DNA of 64,000 nucleotides from Streptomyces chartreusis NRRL 3882 (GTDB taxonomy: Bacteria > Actinomycetota > Actinomycetes > Streptomycetales > Streptomycetaceae): contig NZ_LT963352.1 of NCBI RefSeq assembly GCF_900236475.1, positions 7,427,001 through 7,491,000 of the forward strand, read 5' to 3'. A model generated the notes under the pieces. It did not search any database. It was not told where the DNA came from and saw only the letters and a program-made list of their open reading frames with translations. Position numbers and translations under genes: made by a program. This document shows positions 9,044 to 17,343 of the stretch, piece by piece. The stretch's first letter is position 1, and each line of letters opens with the position of its first letter.

Positions 9044-11165
9044 CCCCCGCTTCGACGCTCTCCCGGGCCGCCGCACCGCCGTCCTCCCCGGCCAGCCGGT
9101 GCGGCCACCACACCTTCGGCCCCACGTCCAGGAACAGCGACGTCACCAGGACCGAGCGCACGACGAACGTGTCGATGAGGACACCGAGGGCGACCGCGAA
9201 GCCGATCTCGGCGAAGGCGACCATGGGGAGGGTGCCGAGCGCGGCGAAGGTACCGGCCAGGACCAGGCCGGCGGAGGTGATGACCGCGCCGGTGGCGGCG
9301 AGCCCCGTGACCACGCCCGGTCCGGTGCCCTGGCGGACCGCCTCCTCGCGGATGCGGGTGGTCAGGAAGATGTTGTAGTCGATGCCCAGGGCGACCAGGA
9401 ACACGAAGACGAACAGCGGGAAGTCGGTCGCCTCGCCCGCGTAGTCGAAGACGTACCGGAACGCGAGCGCGCTGATGCCGAGGGCCGCCGCGAACGACAG
9501 GATCACCGTCCCGATCAGCAGCAGCGGCGCGATCAGGGCCCGTAGCAGGGCGCACAGGATCAGCAGGACGACCGCCAGCACCAGCGGGATGACCAGGACG
9601 TTGTCATGGGTGATCGCCTCGTCCATGTCCACGAGGCCCGCCGTACCGCCGCCCACCCGGGCATCGGCGTCCGGTACCGCATGGACGGCGTCCCGTACCC
9701 GCTGCACGGTCTGTTTCGCCGCGTCGCTGTCGGCCGGGGCGGTCATCGTGGCCTCGAAGAGGACCCTGCCCTGGAAGGACGGCTTCGTGCCCGGTGGCAG
9801 GCCCAGCGACTCCGGGACCACGCCCGGCGTGGCGGCGACCGCGCGGCCCACCTGCCGGGCCTGCGCCTGGTTGCTGACGATGACGAGCGGATTGCCGCTC
9901 CCGGCCGGGAAATAGCGTGCGGAAACCTCCTGGCCGACGATCGAGTCCGGTTTCCCGGTGAACGCGTCCGCGTTCCCGATGCCGTCGGCGCGCAGCTGGA
10001 TCAGGCCGAGCGAGCAGACCGCCAGCACCGCCACCGTGACGCCCCACACCATCCGGGGACGGCGGCCGATACGGCGGCCGGCGCGGGCCCACACGCCCCG
10101 CTCGGTCGGATCGGCCGTACCGAAGTGCGGGATCACCGGCCAGAAGATCCACCGGCCGACGATCACCAGCAGGGCCGGGAAGAGCGTCATCATCGCGAGC
10201 AGGGCGACGGCGACACCGATCGCGGCCACCGGTCCCAGGCCGCTGGTCGAGTTCATCTCGGCGACCAGCAGCACCAGCAGGCTCAGCACGACCGTCGCGC
10301 CGGAGGCGAGCACCGCGGGGCCCGCCCGGTGCAGCGCCTGGGCCATCGCCTCGTGCCGGTCCTCGTGCCGGCGCAGCTCCTCCCGGTAGCGGGCGACCAG
10401 CAACAAGGCGTAGTCCGTCCCCGCCCCGAAGACCAGCACCGTCAGGATGCCGGCGCTCTGGCCGTTGACCGTCAGGCCCGCGTGCTCGGCCAGCAGGTAG
10501 ATCAGCGCCTGGGAGGCGAACAGCGCACAGACCACGGAGACCAGGGGGACCAGCAGCAGGGTCGGGCTGCGGTAGGTGATGAGCAGCATGACGATGACGA
10601 CGGTCATCGCCGCGAACAGCAGCGTCGAGTCGATGCCCTCGAAGGCCTCCGCGAAGTCCGCCGCCGTGCCGCCCGGACCCGTGATGTGCACGGCAAGCCC
10701 GGCGCCGCCCCCGCCGACGTCGTCCCGGATGGAGTCGACGGCGGGCGAGATCCGCTCCCAGCCCTTCTCGTCCATCGTGATCGGCACGAGGATCTGCGCC
10801 GCCCGCGGGTCGGCCTGCCGGTCGAAGACCGGCCCCCGGGTCTCCGCACCCCGGATGCCATGGTCACGCAGCTCCTTGAGCTGCCGCGCGTCCTCGGCGA
10901 TCTCCGCCCGGTCCTGGACCGTCAGCCCGCTCTCCCGGGCGTAGATCACCACCGCCGGGACCTGCTCCGGCCGGAAGTCCTTGGAGATCTCCAGCACCTG
11001 CGTCGACTCCGCGGACCCCGGCAGCCAGGACGACGCGTCGTTGTCCTGGGCGTCGGTGAGCTTCATCGCCAGTGGTGCCGTCACGAACAGCACCGCCACC
11101 CACAACACCAGCACCAGCCACTTGGCCCGCCGCCCGCAGACGAGATGTGCGACGCCCTGTTTCAC
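9024..11165 (-). CDS. MMPL/RND-family membrane transporter
   Basis: The 713-residue polytopic protein has the two-fold MMPL layout. There is an N-terminal membrane helix (AKWLVLVLWVAVLFVTAPLA), a large extracytoplasmic loop containing DNDASSWLPGSAESTQV, and a five-to-six-helix block with the VFGAGTDYALLLVARYREEL signature (GxxxD-type helix of the proton relay). A second loop and second helix block follow with VALGIDYNIFLTTRIREE. Such proteins export lipids or small molecules using proton motive force, but the substrate cannot be read from sequence. GTG 11165 has an AGAGGGGG ribosome site. The upstream ATG at 11216 would crowd the rpe promoter. It is divergent from rpe with 65 nt between starts. 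Confidence 0.9.
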   Translation of the reverse strand: MKQGVAHLVCGRRAKWLVLVLWVAVLFVTAPLAMKLTDAQDNDASSWLPGSAESTQVLEISKDFRPEQVPAVVIYARESGLTVQDRAEIAEDARQLKELRDHGIRGAETRGPVFDRQADPRAAQILVPITMDEKGWERISPAVDSIRDDVGGGGAGLAVHITGPGGTAADFAEAFEGIDSTLLFAAMTVVIVMLLITYRSPTLLLVPLVSVVCALFASQALIYLLAEHAGLTVNGQSAGILTVLVFGAGTDYALLLVARYREELRRHEDRHEAMAQALHRAGPAVLASGATVVLSLLVLLVAEMNSTSGLGPVAAIGVAVALLAMMTLFPALLVIVGRWIFWPVIPHFGTADPTERGVWARAGRRIGRRPRMVWGVTVAVLAVCSLGLIQLRADGIGNADAFTGKPDSIVGQEVSARYFPAGSGNPLVIVSNQAQARQVGRAVAATPGVVPESLGLPPGTKPSFQGRVLFEATMTAPADSDAAKQTVQRVRDAVHAVPDADARVGGGTAGLVDMDEAITHDNVLVIPLVLAVVLLILCALLRALIAPLLLIGTVILSFAAALGISALAFRYVFDYAGEATDFPLFVFVFLVALGIDYNIFLTTRIREEAVRQGTGPGVVTGLAATGAVITSAGLVLAGTFAALGTLPMVAFAEIGFAVALGVLIDTFVVRSVLVTSLFLDVGPKVWWPHRLAGEDGGAAARESVEAGVSRSGG

Positions 11166-11230
11166 GGCGACCCCCTCTGCGCCCCGGGACCGATGCCCAC
11201 AACCCCCGGAGGGCATGGCAGTCTTAGGTC

Positions 11231-11917
11231 ATGGCCGCGCAGATCAACCCCAGCATCCTGTCCGCCGACTTCGCCCGCCTCGCGGACGAGGCGAAGGCCG
11301 TGGAAGGAGCCGACTGGCTCCACGTCGACGTCATGGACAACCATTTCGTCCCGAACCTCACCCTCGGCGTGCCGGTCGTAGAGTCGCTCGCCCGCGCGAC
11401 GGACACCCCGCTGGACTGCCATCTGATGATCGAGGCCCCTGACCGGTGGGCGCCCCAGTACGTCGAAGCGGGGGCCGGTTCCGTCACCTTCCACGTCGAG
11501 GCGGCCGCCGCCCCGGTGCGGCTCGCCCGGGAGATCCGCGCCAAGGGCGCCCGCGCCTCCATGGCGCTCAAGCCCGCGACCCCCGTCGAGCCGTACGAGG
11601 ACCTGCTCCCCGAGCTCGACATGCTGCTGATCATGACGGTCGAACCGGGCTTCGGGGGACAGGCCTTCCTCGACATCATGCTTCCGAAGATTCGCCGCAC
11701 CCGCGAGTTGATCAACAAGCACGGTCTGGAGCTCTGGCTCCAGGTCGACGGCGGAGTCTCCGCTTCCACGATCGAGCGGTGCGCGGACGCCGGAGCCGAC
11801 GTCTTCGTGGCCGGATCGGCGGTCTACGGGGCAAACGACCCGGCAGAGGCGGTACGTGCACTACGCACGCAGGCGGAGGCGGCGACCGCCAAGGCCTCCT
11901 GGGCCTGCGACCACTGA
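11231..11917 (+). CDS. rpe: Ribulose-phosphate 3-epimerase
   Basis: Rpe interconverts ribulose-5-phosphate and xylulose-5-phosphate in the pentose phosphate pathway. The 228-residue TIM barrel shows all signatures: INPSILSADFARLADE at the N-terminus, WLHVDVMDNHFVPNLTLG with metal/catalytic Asp and His, DCHLMIEAPDRW, MTVEPGFGGQAF with the phosphate loop, and LQVDGGVSASTI with the second catalytic Asp. Length is typical. The next gene downstream is a SorC-type regulator whose effector could be a phosphosugar. Confidence 0.97.
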   Translation: MAAQINPSILSADFARLADEAKAVEGADWLHVDVMDNHFVPNLTLGVPVVESLARATDTPLDCHLMIEAPDRWAPQYVEAGAGSVTFHVEAAAAPVRLAREIRAKGARASMALKPATPVEPYEDLLPELDMLLIMTVEPGFGGQAFLDIMLPKIRRTRELINKHGLELWLQVDGGVSASTIERCADAGADVFVAGSAVYGANDPAEAVRALRTQAEAATAKASWACDH

Positions 11918-11995
11918 GCCACAGCAAAGTGAACGGCTCTCATCAGGGCTGATCATCCGCGCCGGATCTGCAAGGATGAACGGCGAATCCAGAGT

Positions 11996-13039
11996 GTGAA
12001 CAGCAGTGAGGAGATCGCCGTGTCGGGTATGTCGGCGGGCCGGTCAGCCATGCGGATGGGACCCGCTGAGCTGGTGCAGGCGGCGGCCATGGCCCGCCGC
12101 TTCTACCTCGAGGGCAAGTCCAAGATCCAGATCGCGGAGGAGTTCGGCGTCAGCCGCTTCAAGGTGGCCCGGGTCCTGGAGACCGCCCTCGAACGGGATC
12201 TCGTACGCATCGAGATCCGTGTGCCTGCGGAGCTGGACGCCGAGCGCTCGGACGCGCTCCGCGCCCGCTACGGCCTCAGGCACGCCGTCGTGGTCGAGTC
12301 CCCGGCCGATGCCGAGGAGACACCGGACCCCGAGAACCTGGGAGAAGTGGCCGCCGACCTGCTCGGCGAACTGGTCAACGAAGGTGATGTGCTGGGCCTG
12401 GCCTGGGGCCGCTCCACCATCCACATGGCGGCGGCGCTCGACCGGCTGCCGCCGTGCACGGTGGTGCAGCTGACCGGCGTGTACGACGCCGGGACCGCCG
12501 AGCGCGGCTCGGTCGAGGCCGTGCGCCGTGCCGCCCAGGTGTCCGGCGGTGACGCGCACCCCATCTACGCGCCGATGCTGCTGCCCGACGCGGCCACGGC
12601 CTCGGCACTGCGCAACCAGACGGGGATCGCCCGGGCCTTCGAGCACTTCGACAAGGTCACCGTCGCCTGCGTCTCCATCGGCTCCTGGGAGCCGGGCATC
12701 TCCACGGTGCACGACATGCTCAGCGACGAGGAGCGCGCGCACTACGCCTCGCTCGGTGTCGCCGCCGAGATGTCCGCGCACCTCTTCGACGCCGAGGGCC
12801 GAAGGGTCGGCCGGGACCTGGGCGAGCGGTGCATCACCGTCAAGGCCGACCAGCTCCGCAGTATCCCCGAGGTCGTCGCGATCGCCGGCGGACAGCGCAA
12901 GGGACCCGCGATCGACGCGGTGCTGCGGTCCGGGCTCGTCACCAGCCTGGTGACGGACACGTCGGCCGCGGACTATCTGATGACGGCGGGGCCGGCACCG
13001 AAGCCCGCACTCAACAGGGCCGACCCGGACGGAGTCTGA
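11996..13039 (+). CDS. SorC/DeoR-type sugar-binding transcriptional regulator
   Basis: The 347-residue protein combines an N-terminal winged HTH (MARRFYLEGKSKIQIAEEFG then VSRFKVARVLETALERDLV, residues about 30-75) with a C-terminal phosphosugar-binding domain of the SorC family (residues about 95-335), including LGLAWGRSTIHMAAAL and the late VVAIAGGQRKGPAIDAVLRS loop that contacts effector phosphate. Such regulators respond to phosphorylated sugars. It starts at GTG 11996, 78 nt after rpe, and its stop is 3 nt before the barstar-like gene, so those two are translationally coupled. The operator was not identified. Confidence 0.9.
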   Translation: MNSSEEIAVSGMSAGRSAMRMGPAELVQAAAMARRFYLEGKSKIQIAEEFGVSRFKVARVLETALERDLVRIEIRVPAELDAERSDALRARYGLRHAVVVESPADAEETPDPENLGEVAADLLGELVNEGDVLGLAWGRSTIHMAAALDRLPPCTVVQLTGVYDAGTAERGSVEAVRRAAQVSGGDAHPIYAPMLLPDAATASALRNQTGIARAFEHFDKVTVACVSIGSWEPGISTVHDMLSDEERAHYASLGVAAEMSAHLFDAEGRRVGRDLGERCITVKADQLRSIPEVVAIAGGQRKGPAIDAVLRSGLVTSLVTDTSAADYLMTAGPAPKPALNRADPDGV

Positions 13040-13042
13040 CAG

Positions 13043-13417
13043 ATGGTCAGCCAGTCGCACGAGGTGCCGGACGACCCGGCCGGCCGGATCGTGGTCGTGC
13101 TGGACCTCGACGGGGTCACGGACAAGGCGGGTCTCATGGACCGCTGCGCCCGTGACCTGGCCCTGCCCGAGTGGTTCGGCCGCAACTGGGACGCCCTCGC
13201 CGACTGCCTGGCCGACCCCGCCCTCTGGCCCGAGGGAGCCGTGGAGCGGGGGCTGCTGGTCGTCGTCCGGGGCTGGCGGGCGTACGCCGAGAAGCGGCCC
13301 GAGGAGTGGCAGGTCGCGGAGGAGATCTTCGCCGAGGCGACGGACCGGGGTCCGGGTCTCTTCGTGACCCTCGGGCTTGGAGAATCCTCCGAGAGAGCCC
13401 CTGACCAGCCTGGATGA
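13043..13417 (+). CDS. Barstar-family protein
   Basis: The 124-residue acidic protein matches the barstar (RNase inhibitor) fold: a beta strand RIVVVLDLDGVTDKAGLMD, the hallmark PEWFGRNWDALADCLADP helix-loop, then RGLLVVVRGW and a C-terminal EIFAEATDRGPGLFVTLGL. Classical barstar blocks barnase-type extracellular RNases. No barnase-like gene is visible in this window, so its partner is either elsewhere or not an RNase. Only 3 nt separate it from the SorC-type regulator stop, so it is translationally coupled to a sugar-responsive regulator, which is an unusual pairing. Confidence 0.85.
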   Translation: MVSQSHEVPDDPAGRIVVVLDLDGVTDKAGLMDRCARDLALPEWFGRNWDALADCLADPALWPEGAVERGLLVVVRGWRAYAEKRPEEWQVAEEIFAEATDRGPGLFVTLGLGESSERAPDQPG

Positions 13418-13525
13418 TCCGCTGGGGGACGTCCGCGCAGCCGGCATGGGACAATGAAGTACGTGCTCTTTCCCCCTGGCCGGCCGGTCGGGGGGTCACC
13501 TCTGATCGACTGGGATGTGCAGCAC

Positions 13526-14968
13526 GTGCGTTTCCTCAATGACATCCAGCCCGGGTACGACCTGACGTACGACGACGTCTTCATGGTGCCGAGCCGCTCC
13601 TCGGTGGGCTCGAGGCAGGCCGTCGACCTCAGCTCCCCGGACGGCACGGGCACCACCATCCCGCTCGTCGTCGCCAACATGACCGCCATCGCCGGGCGCC
13701 GCATGGCCGAGACCGTGGCCCGCCGCGGCGGGCTCGTCGTGATACCGCAGGACATCCCGATCGACGTCGTCACCGACGTCGTCTCCTGGGTGAAGAGCCG
13801 GCACCTGGTCCTGGACACCCCGATCATGCTGGTGCCCCACCAGACCGTCGCGGACGCGCTGGCGCTGCTGCCCAAGCGCGCGCACAACGCCGGAGTCGTC
13901 GTCGACGAGAACCACCGGCCGGTCGGCGTGGTCACCGACTCCGACCTGTCCGGCGTGGACCGCTTCACGCAGCTGGGCGAGGTCATGTCCCGGGACCTGC
14001 TGCTGATCGACGCGCACATGGACCCGGGCGAGGCCTTCGACACCCTCGACCACGCCAACCGCCGCTACGCCCCCGCGGTCAACGAGGACGGCACGCTCGC
14101 CGGCATCCTCACCCGCAAGGGCGCCCTGCGCGCCACGCTCTACAAGCCCGCCACGGACGCGCGGGGGCGGCTGCGGATCGCCGCCGCCGTCGGTATCAAC
14201 GGCGACGTCGCGGGCAAGGCCAAGCAGCTGCTGGACGCGGGCGTCGACACGCTCGTCATCGACACCGCGCACGGCCACCAGGAGTCGATGATCAGCGCCC
14301 TGAAGCTGGTGCGCGACCTCGACCCGCAGGTGCCGATCGTCGCGGGCAACGTGGTGGCCGCCGCGGGCGTGCGCGACCTGATCGAGGCGGGCGCGGACAT
14401 CGTCAAGGTCGGTGTCGGACCCGGTGCCATGTGCACGACGCGCATGATGACCGGCGTCGGCCGGCCGCAGTTCTCCGCCGTCCTGGAGTGCGCCGCCGAG
14501 GCGAAGAAGTACGGCAAGCACGTGTGGGCCGACGGCGGCGTCCGCCACCCGCGCGACGTGGCCATGGCCCTCGCCGCCGGCGCGTCCAACGTGATGGTCG
14601 GCTCCTGGTTCGCGGGCACCTACGAGTCCCCGGGCGACCTCCAGCACGACGCCCAGGGGCGCGCCTACAAGGAGTCCTTCGGCATGGCCTCCGCGCGGGC
14701 CGTGCGCAACCGCACGTCCGAGGAGTCGGCGTACGACCGGGCCCGCAAGGCGCTGTTCGAGGAGGGCATCTCCACGTCCCGGATGTTCCTCGACCCGGCC
14801 CGCCCCGGCGTCGAGGACCTGATCGACTCGATCATCGCGGGCGTCCGCTCCTCCTGCACGTACGCCGGGGCCGGCTCCCTGGAGGAGTTCGCCGAGAAGG
14901 CCATCGTCGGCATCCAGAGCGCCGCCGGCTACGCCGAGGGCAAGCCGCTGCACGCCAGCTGGAACTGA
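13526..14968 (+). CDS. guaB1: GuaB1-family IMP dehydrogenase/GMP reductase-like protein
   Basis: The 480-residue protein starts VRFLNDIQPGYDLTYDDVF, contains two CBS motifs (about residues 90-205) inserted in the barrel, and carries the IMPDH/GMPR catalytic loop GVGPGAMCTTRMMTGVG with the nucleophilic cysteine. Actinobacteria keep this GuaB1 paralogue beside a true GuaB. From the literature, mycobacterial GuaB1 acts as a GMP reductase, so annotation as IMPDH may be wrong. GTG 13526 is chosen from the family start. The in-frame ATG at 13454 overlaps a plausible -10 (GACAAT, 13448-13453), so that transcript would begin downstream of it. Confidence 0.88.
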   Translation: MRFLNDIQPGYDLTYDDVFMVPSRSSVGSRQAVDLSSPDGTGTTIPLVVANMTAIAGRRMAETVARRGGLVVIPQDIPIDVVTDVVSWVKSRHLVLDTPIMLVPHQTVADALALLPKRAHNAGVVVDENHRPVGVVTDSDLSGVDRFTQLGEVMSRDLLLIDAHMDPGEAFDTLDHANRRYAPAVNEDGTLAGILTRKGALRATLYKPATDARGRLRIAAAVGINGDVAGKAKQLLDAGVDTLVIDTAHGHQESMISALKLVRDLDPQVPIVAGNVVAAAGVRDLIEAGADIVKVGVGPGAMCTTRMMTGVGRPQFSAVLECAAEAKKYGKHVWADGGVRHPRDVAMALAAGASNVMVGSWFAGTYESPGDLQHDAQGRAYKESFGMASARAVRNRTSEESAYDRARKALFEEGISTSRMFLDPARPGVEDLIDSIIAGVRSSCTYAGAGSLEEFAEKAIVGIQSAAGYAEGKPLHASWN

Positions 14969-14985
14969 CGCGCCCGACACCCCTT

Positions 14986-15035
14986 CGTACGGCCCCCGTT
15001 CGACCTGCCCGGCAGGGAGAGGCGGGGGCCGTACG
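14986..15035. terminator. Hairpin after guaB1
   Basis: Arms 14986-14998 and 15023-15035 form a perfect 13-bp stem, with a smaller hairpin in the loop (CCTGCC..GGCAGG, about 15004-15016). It lies 17 nt after the guaB1 stop. Confidence 0.7.
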
Positions 15036-15058
15036 CGTCTGCCCGCGCAACGGACGAA

Positions 15059-15151
15059 AGCGGCGTTGCAACGAACCTCCGGCCAGCCCCCATGCACGCA
15101 ATGATCTTGCGCGCATGCGCAAGGTTGCTGCATTTCGACAGCAACGCCGCT
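15059..15151. promoter_or_regulatory. Multi-part operator upstream of the amino-acid permease
   Basis: This region holds CAACGAA (15069), ACGCAATGATC (15096), GCGCAA (15117) and TGCT (15126) in an order and spacing almost identical to the site at 19083-19146 before the davA-like gene. It also has inverted repeats: CTTGCGC/GCGCAAG at 15106-15112/15117-15123, GTTGCTG/CAGCAAC at 15124-15130/15139-15145, and an outer GCGGCGTTGC/GCAACGCCGC pair. TTGC/GCAA symmetry is typical of Lrp/AsnC sites, and an Lrp/AsnC gene lies 1.5 kb downstream. The function is inferred. Confidence 0.65.
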
Positions 15152-15265
15152 CCTCGTAGGCTGTCGCCTTGTACGTGGCGTGGCGGGGACTCCGCTCGGC
15201 GGGTCCCTGCTCAAGGGTGCCTGCGGTCCCTGCCGCCCTGACCGGCAGCGAAAAGGAGCCAGCGC

Positions 15266-16735
15266 GTGCTCGACCAAGGCGCACCCCCGCAGAACCCAGG
15301 CCAGACAGCCGCCCCCGCGTCCCCCGGCGTCGGCGCGCGCCTCATGCGTCGCAAGCCGGTGGAGAACCTGGTCGCGGAGGGTGGCCAGGGCGAGGGAGGC
15401 TCGCTGCGGCGCTCCCTCGGCCTGTGGCAGCTCACCATGATCAGCATCGGCGCCACCCTCGGCACCGGCATCTTCGTCGTGCTCGGCGAGGCCGTCCCCA
15501 AGGCGGGCCCGGCCGTCACGCTCGCCTTCGTCATAGCCGGCCTGACCGCCCTGTTCTCGGCCCTCTCCTACGCCGAGCTGGCGGGCACCATCCCGGTCTC
15601 CGGCTCCTCGTACTCGTATGCGTACGCAACGATGGGCGAGCTGATCGCCTGGATCTGCGGCTGGTGCCTGGTCCTCGAGTACGGCGTCTCCGTCGCCGCC
15701 GTCGCGGTCGGCTGGGGCGAGTACCTCAACGAACTGCTCGACGGGACCGTCGGCGTCACCATCCCGGCCGCCCTGTCCGCACCGCCCGGCGACGGCGGTG
15801 TGTTCAACCTGCCCGCGCTGATCGTCGTCCTGCTCGCGATGGCGTTCCTGCTGGGCGGCGCCCGCGAGTCCGCCCGCGCCAACACCGTCATGGTCATCGT
15901 GAAGATCGCCGCACTGGTGCTGTTCTGCGCCATCGGCGTCCAGGGCTTCCGCTCCGGCAACTACGAGAACTTCATGCCCCTGGGCATGGCGGGCGTCAGC
16001 GCCGCCGGGGCGACGCTGTTCTTCTCCTACATCGGCTTCGACGCCGCCTCCACCGCCGGCGAGGAGGCCAAGAACGCCCAGCGTGACCTGCCGCGCGCGA
16101 TCATGCTGTCGCTGGTCATCGTCACGGCGCTGTACGTCCTCGTCGCCGCCGTCGCCGTCGGCGCCAAGCCCTGGGAGAACTTCACCGGCTCCGAGGCCGC
16201 CCTCGCCCAGATCATGCGCGAGGTCACCGGGCAGACCTTCTGGGGGACCCTGCTGGCGTTCTGCGCCGTCATCGCCATCGCGAGCGTGGTGCTGACCGTG
16301 CTGTACGGCCAGACCCGCATCCTGTTCGCCATGTCCCGCGACGGCCTCGTGCCGAAGGTGTTCGCCAGGGTCCACCCGAAGAGCGGCACGCCCCGTGCCA
16401 ACACCCTGATCGTCTCCCTGTTCTGCGGTGTGCTGGCCGCCGCCATCCCGCTCGGGCAGCTCGCCGACGCCACCAGCATCGGCACCCTGTTCGCCTTCGC
16501 GCTGGTCAACGTGGCCGTCGTGGTGCTGCGCCGGACCCGGCCGGACATGCCCCGCACCTTCCGGGTGCCGCTCTCCCCGGTCCTGCCCGCGCTGGGCTTC
16601 GTCCTCTGCCTCTGGATGATGGGCAGCCTGTCGACCGTGACCTGGGTCGTCTTCGGTGTCTGGATGGCCGCCGGGCTCGTGTTCTACTTCGTGTACGGCT
16701 ACCGCCGGTCCCGACTCGCACCATCCGAAAAGTGA
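15266..16735 (+). CDS. APC-family amino-acid permease (cationic amino-acid transporter type)
   Basis: The 489-residue membrane protein has about 12 hydrophobic segments. It shows the APC signature in helix 1 (MISIGATLGTGIFVVLGEA), followed by AGLTALFSALSYAELAG and the conserved GFDAASTAGEEAKNAQRDLP after helix 6, which is typical of YfnA/CAT-type cationic amino-acid transporters. GTG 15266 follows AAAAGGAG. The next gene, an Lrp/AsnC regulator, starts 11 nt after its stop. The upstream operator matches the one before the davAB-like pair, so the likely substrate is the amino acid (possibly lysine) consumed by that pathway. That substrate is an inference. Confidence 0.9.
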   Translation: MLDQGAPPQNPGQTAAPASPGVGARLMRRKPVENLVAEGGQGEGGSLRRSLGLWQLTMISIGATLGTGIFVVLGEAVPKAGPAVTLAFVIAGLTALFSALSYAELAGTIPVSGSSYSYAYATMGELIAWICGWCLVLEYGVSVAAVAVGWGEYLNELLDGTVGVTIPAALSAPPGDGGVFNLPALIVVLLAMAFLLGGARESARANTVMVIVKIAALVLFCAIGVQGFRSGNYENFMPLGMAGVSAAGATLFFSYIGFDAASTAGEEAKNAQRDLPRAIMLSLVIVTALYVLVAAVAVGAKPWENFTGSEAALAQIMREVTGQTFWGTLLAFCAVIAIASVVLTVLYGQTRILFAMSRDGLVPKVFARVHPKSGTPRANTLIVSLFCGVLAAAIPLGQLADATSIGTLFAFALVNVAVVVLRRTRPDMPRTFRVPLSPVLPALGFVLCLWMMGSLSTVTWVVFGVWMAAGLVFYFVYGYRRSRLAPSEK

Positions 16736-16745
16736 CCGACCCACT

Positions 16746-17198
16746 GTGCTGAACGATCTCGACGAACGCATCGTGCACGCCCTCGCCGAGGACGCCCGCC
16801 GCTCCTACGCCGACATCGGCCACATCGTCGGCCTGTCCGCGCCCGCCGTGAAACGGCGCGTGGACCGGCTGCGGGCCACCGGAGCCATCACCGGCTTCAC
16901 CGTACGGGTGGACCCGGGCGCCCTCGGCTGGCAGACCGAGGGGTTCGTCGAGATCTACTGCCGGGGCAACACCTCCCCGGAGACCATCCAGCGGGGCCTG
17001 GAGCGCTACCAGGAGGTCGTGGCCGCGTCCACCGTCACCGGGGACGCGGACGCGATCGCCCAGGTCTTCGCCTCCGACATGCGGCACTTCGAACGGGTCC
17101 TGGAGCGGATCGCCGGGGAGCCGTTCGTCGAGCGGACCAAGTCCGTGCTCGTGCTGTCGCCGCTGCTGCGGCGCTTCTCGTCGGGTTCGCCCACGTAA
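16746..17198 (+). CDS. Lrp/AsnC-family transcriptional regulator
   Basis: The 150-residue protein starts VLNDLDERIVHALAEDARRS. Its winged HTH follows (YADIGHIVGLSAPAVKRRVD, residues about 18-45), then the RAM/AsnC effector domain (residues about 60-140; GDADAIAQVFASDMRHFERV). It lies 11 nt downstream of the permease in the same operon. It is the obvious candidate to bind the shared operator before the permease and before the nitrilase/monooxygenase pair, in response to an amino acid. GTG 16746 is the only start that fits the family length. Confidence 0.9.
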   Translation: MLNDLDERIVHALAEDARRSYADIGHIVGLSAPAVKRRVDRLRATGAITGFTVRVDPGALGWQTEGFVEIYCRGNTSPETIQRGLERYQEVVAASTVTGDADAIAQVFASDMRHFERVLERIAGEPFVERTKSVLVLSPLLRRFSSGSPT

Positions 17199-17343
17199 GT
17201 CTGTGGCCCGCTCCGGGCGACACCCCTAGCATCGGTGTCATGACCTGGCGACATTGATCCACCAGCCGCGCCTCCCGAGGACCGCCTCGGACGCCGTGCG
17301 TACCGCACGTCCGGTGTCCGAACCGCCCCCTCGGGAAGGCCTC

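Noticed and set aside
6557..9076. 839-codon minus-strand frame
   Set aside because: Antisense to fmt and rsmB, both strongly supported. No domain seen.
13496..16771. 1091-codon minus-strand open frame
   Set aside because: It runs antisense across guaB1 and the permease, has low-complexity Gly/Asp/His/Arg composition and no motif. This is a mirror frame caused by high GC.
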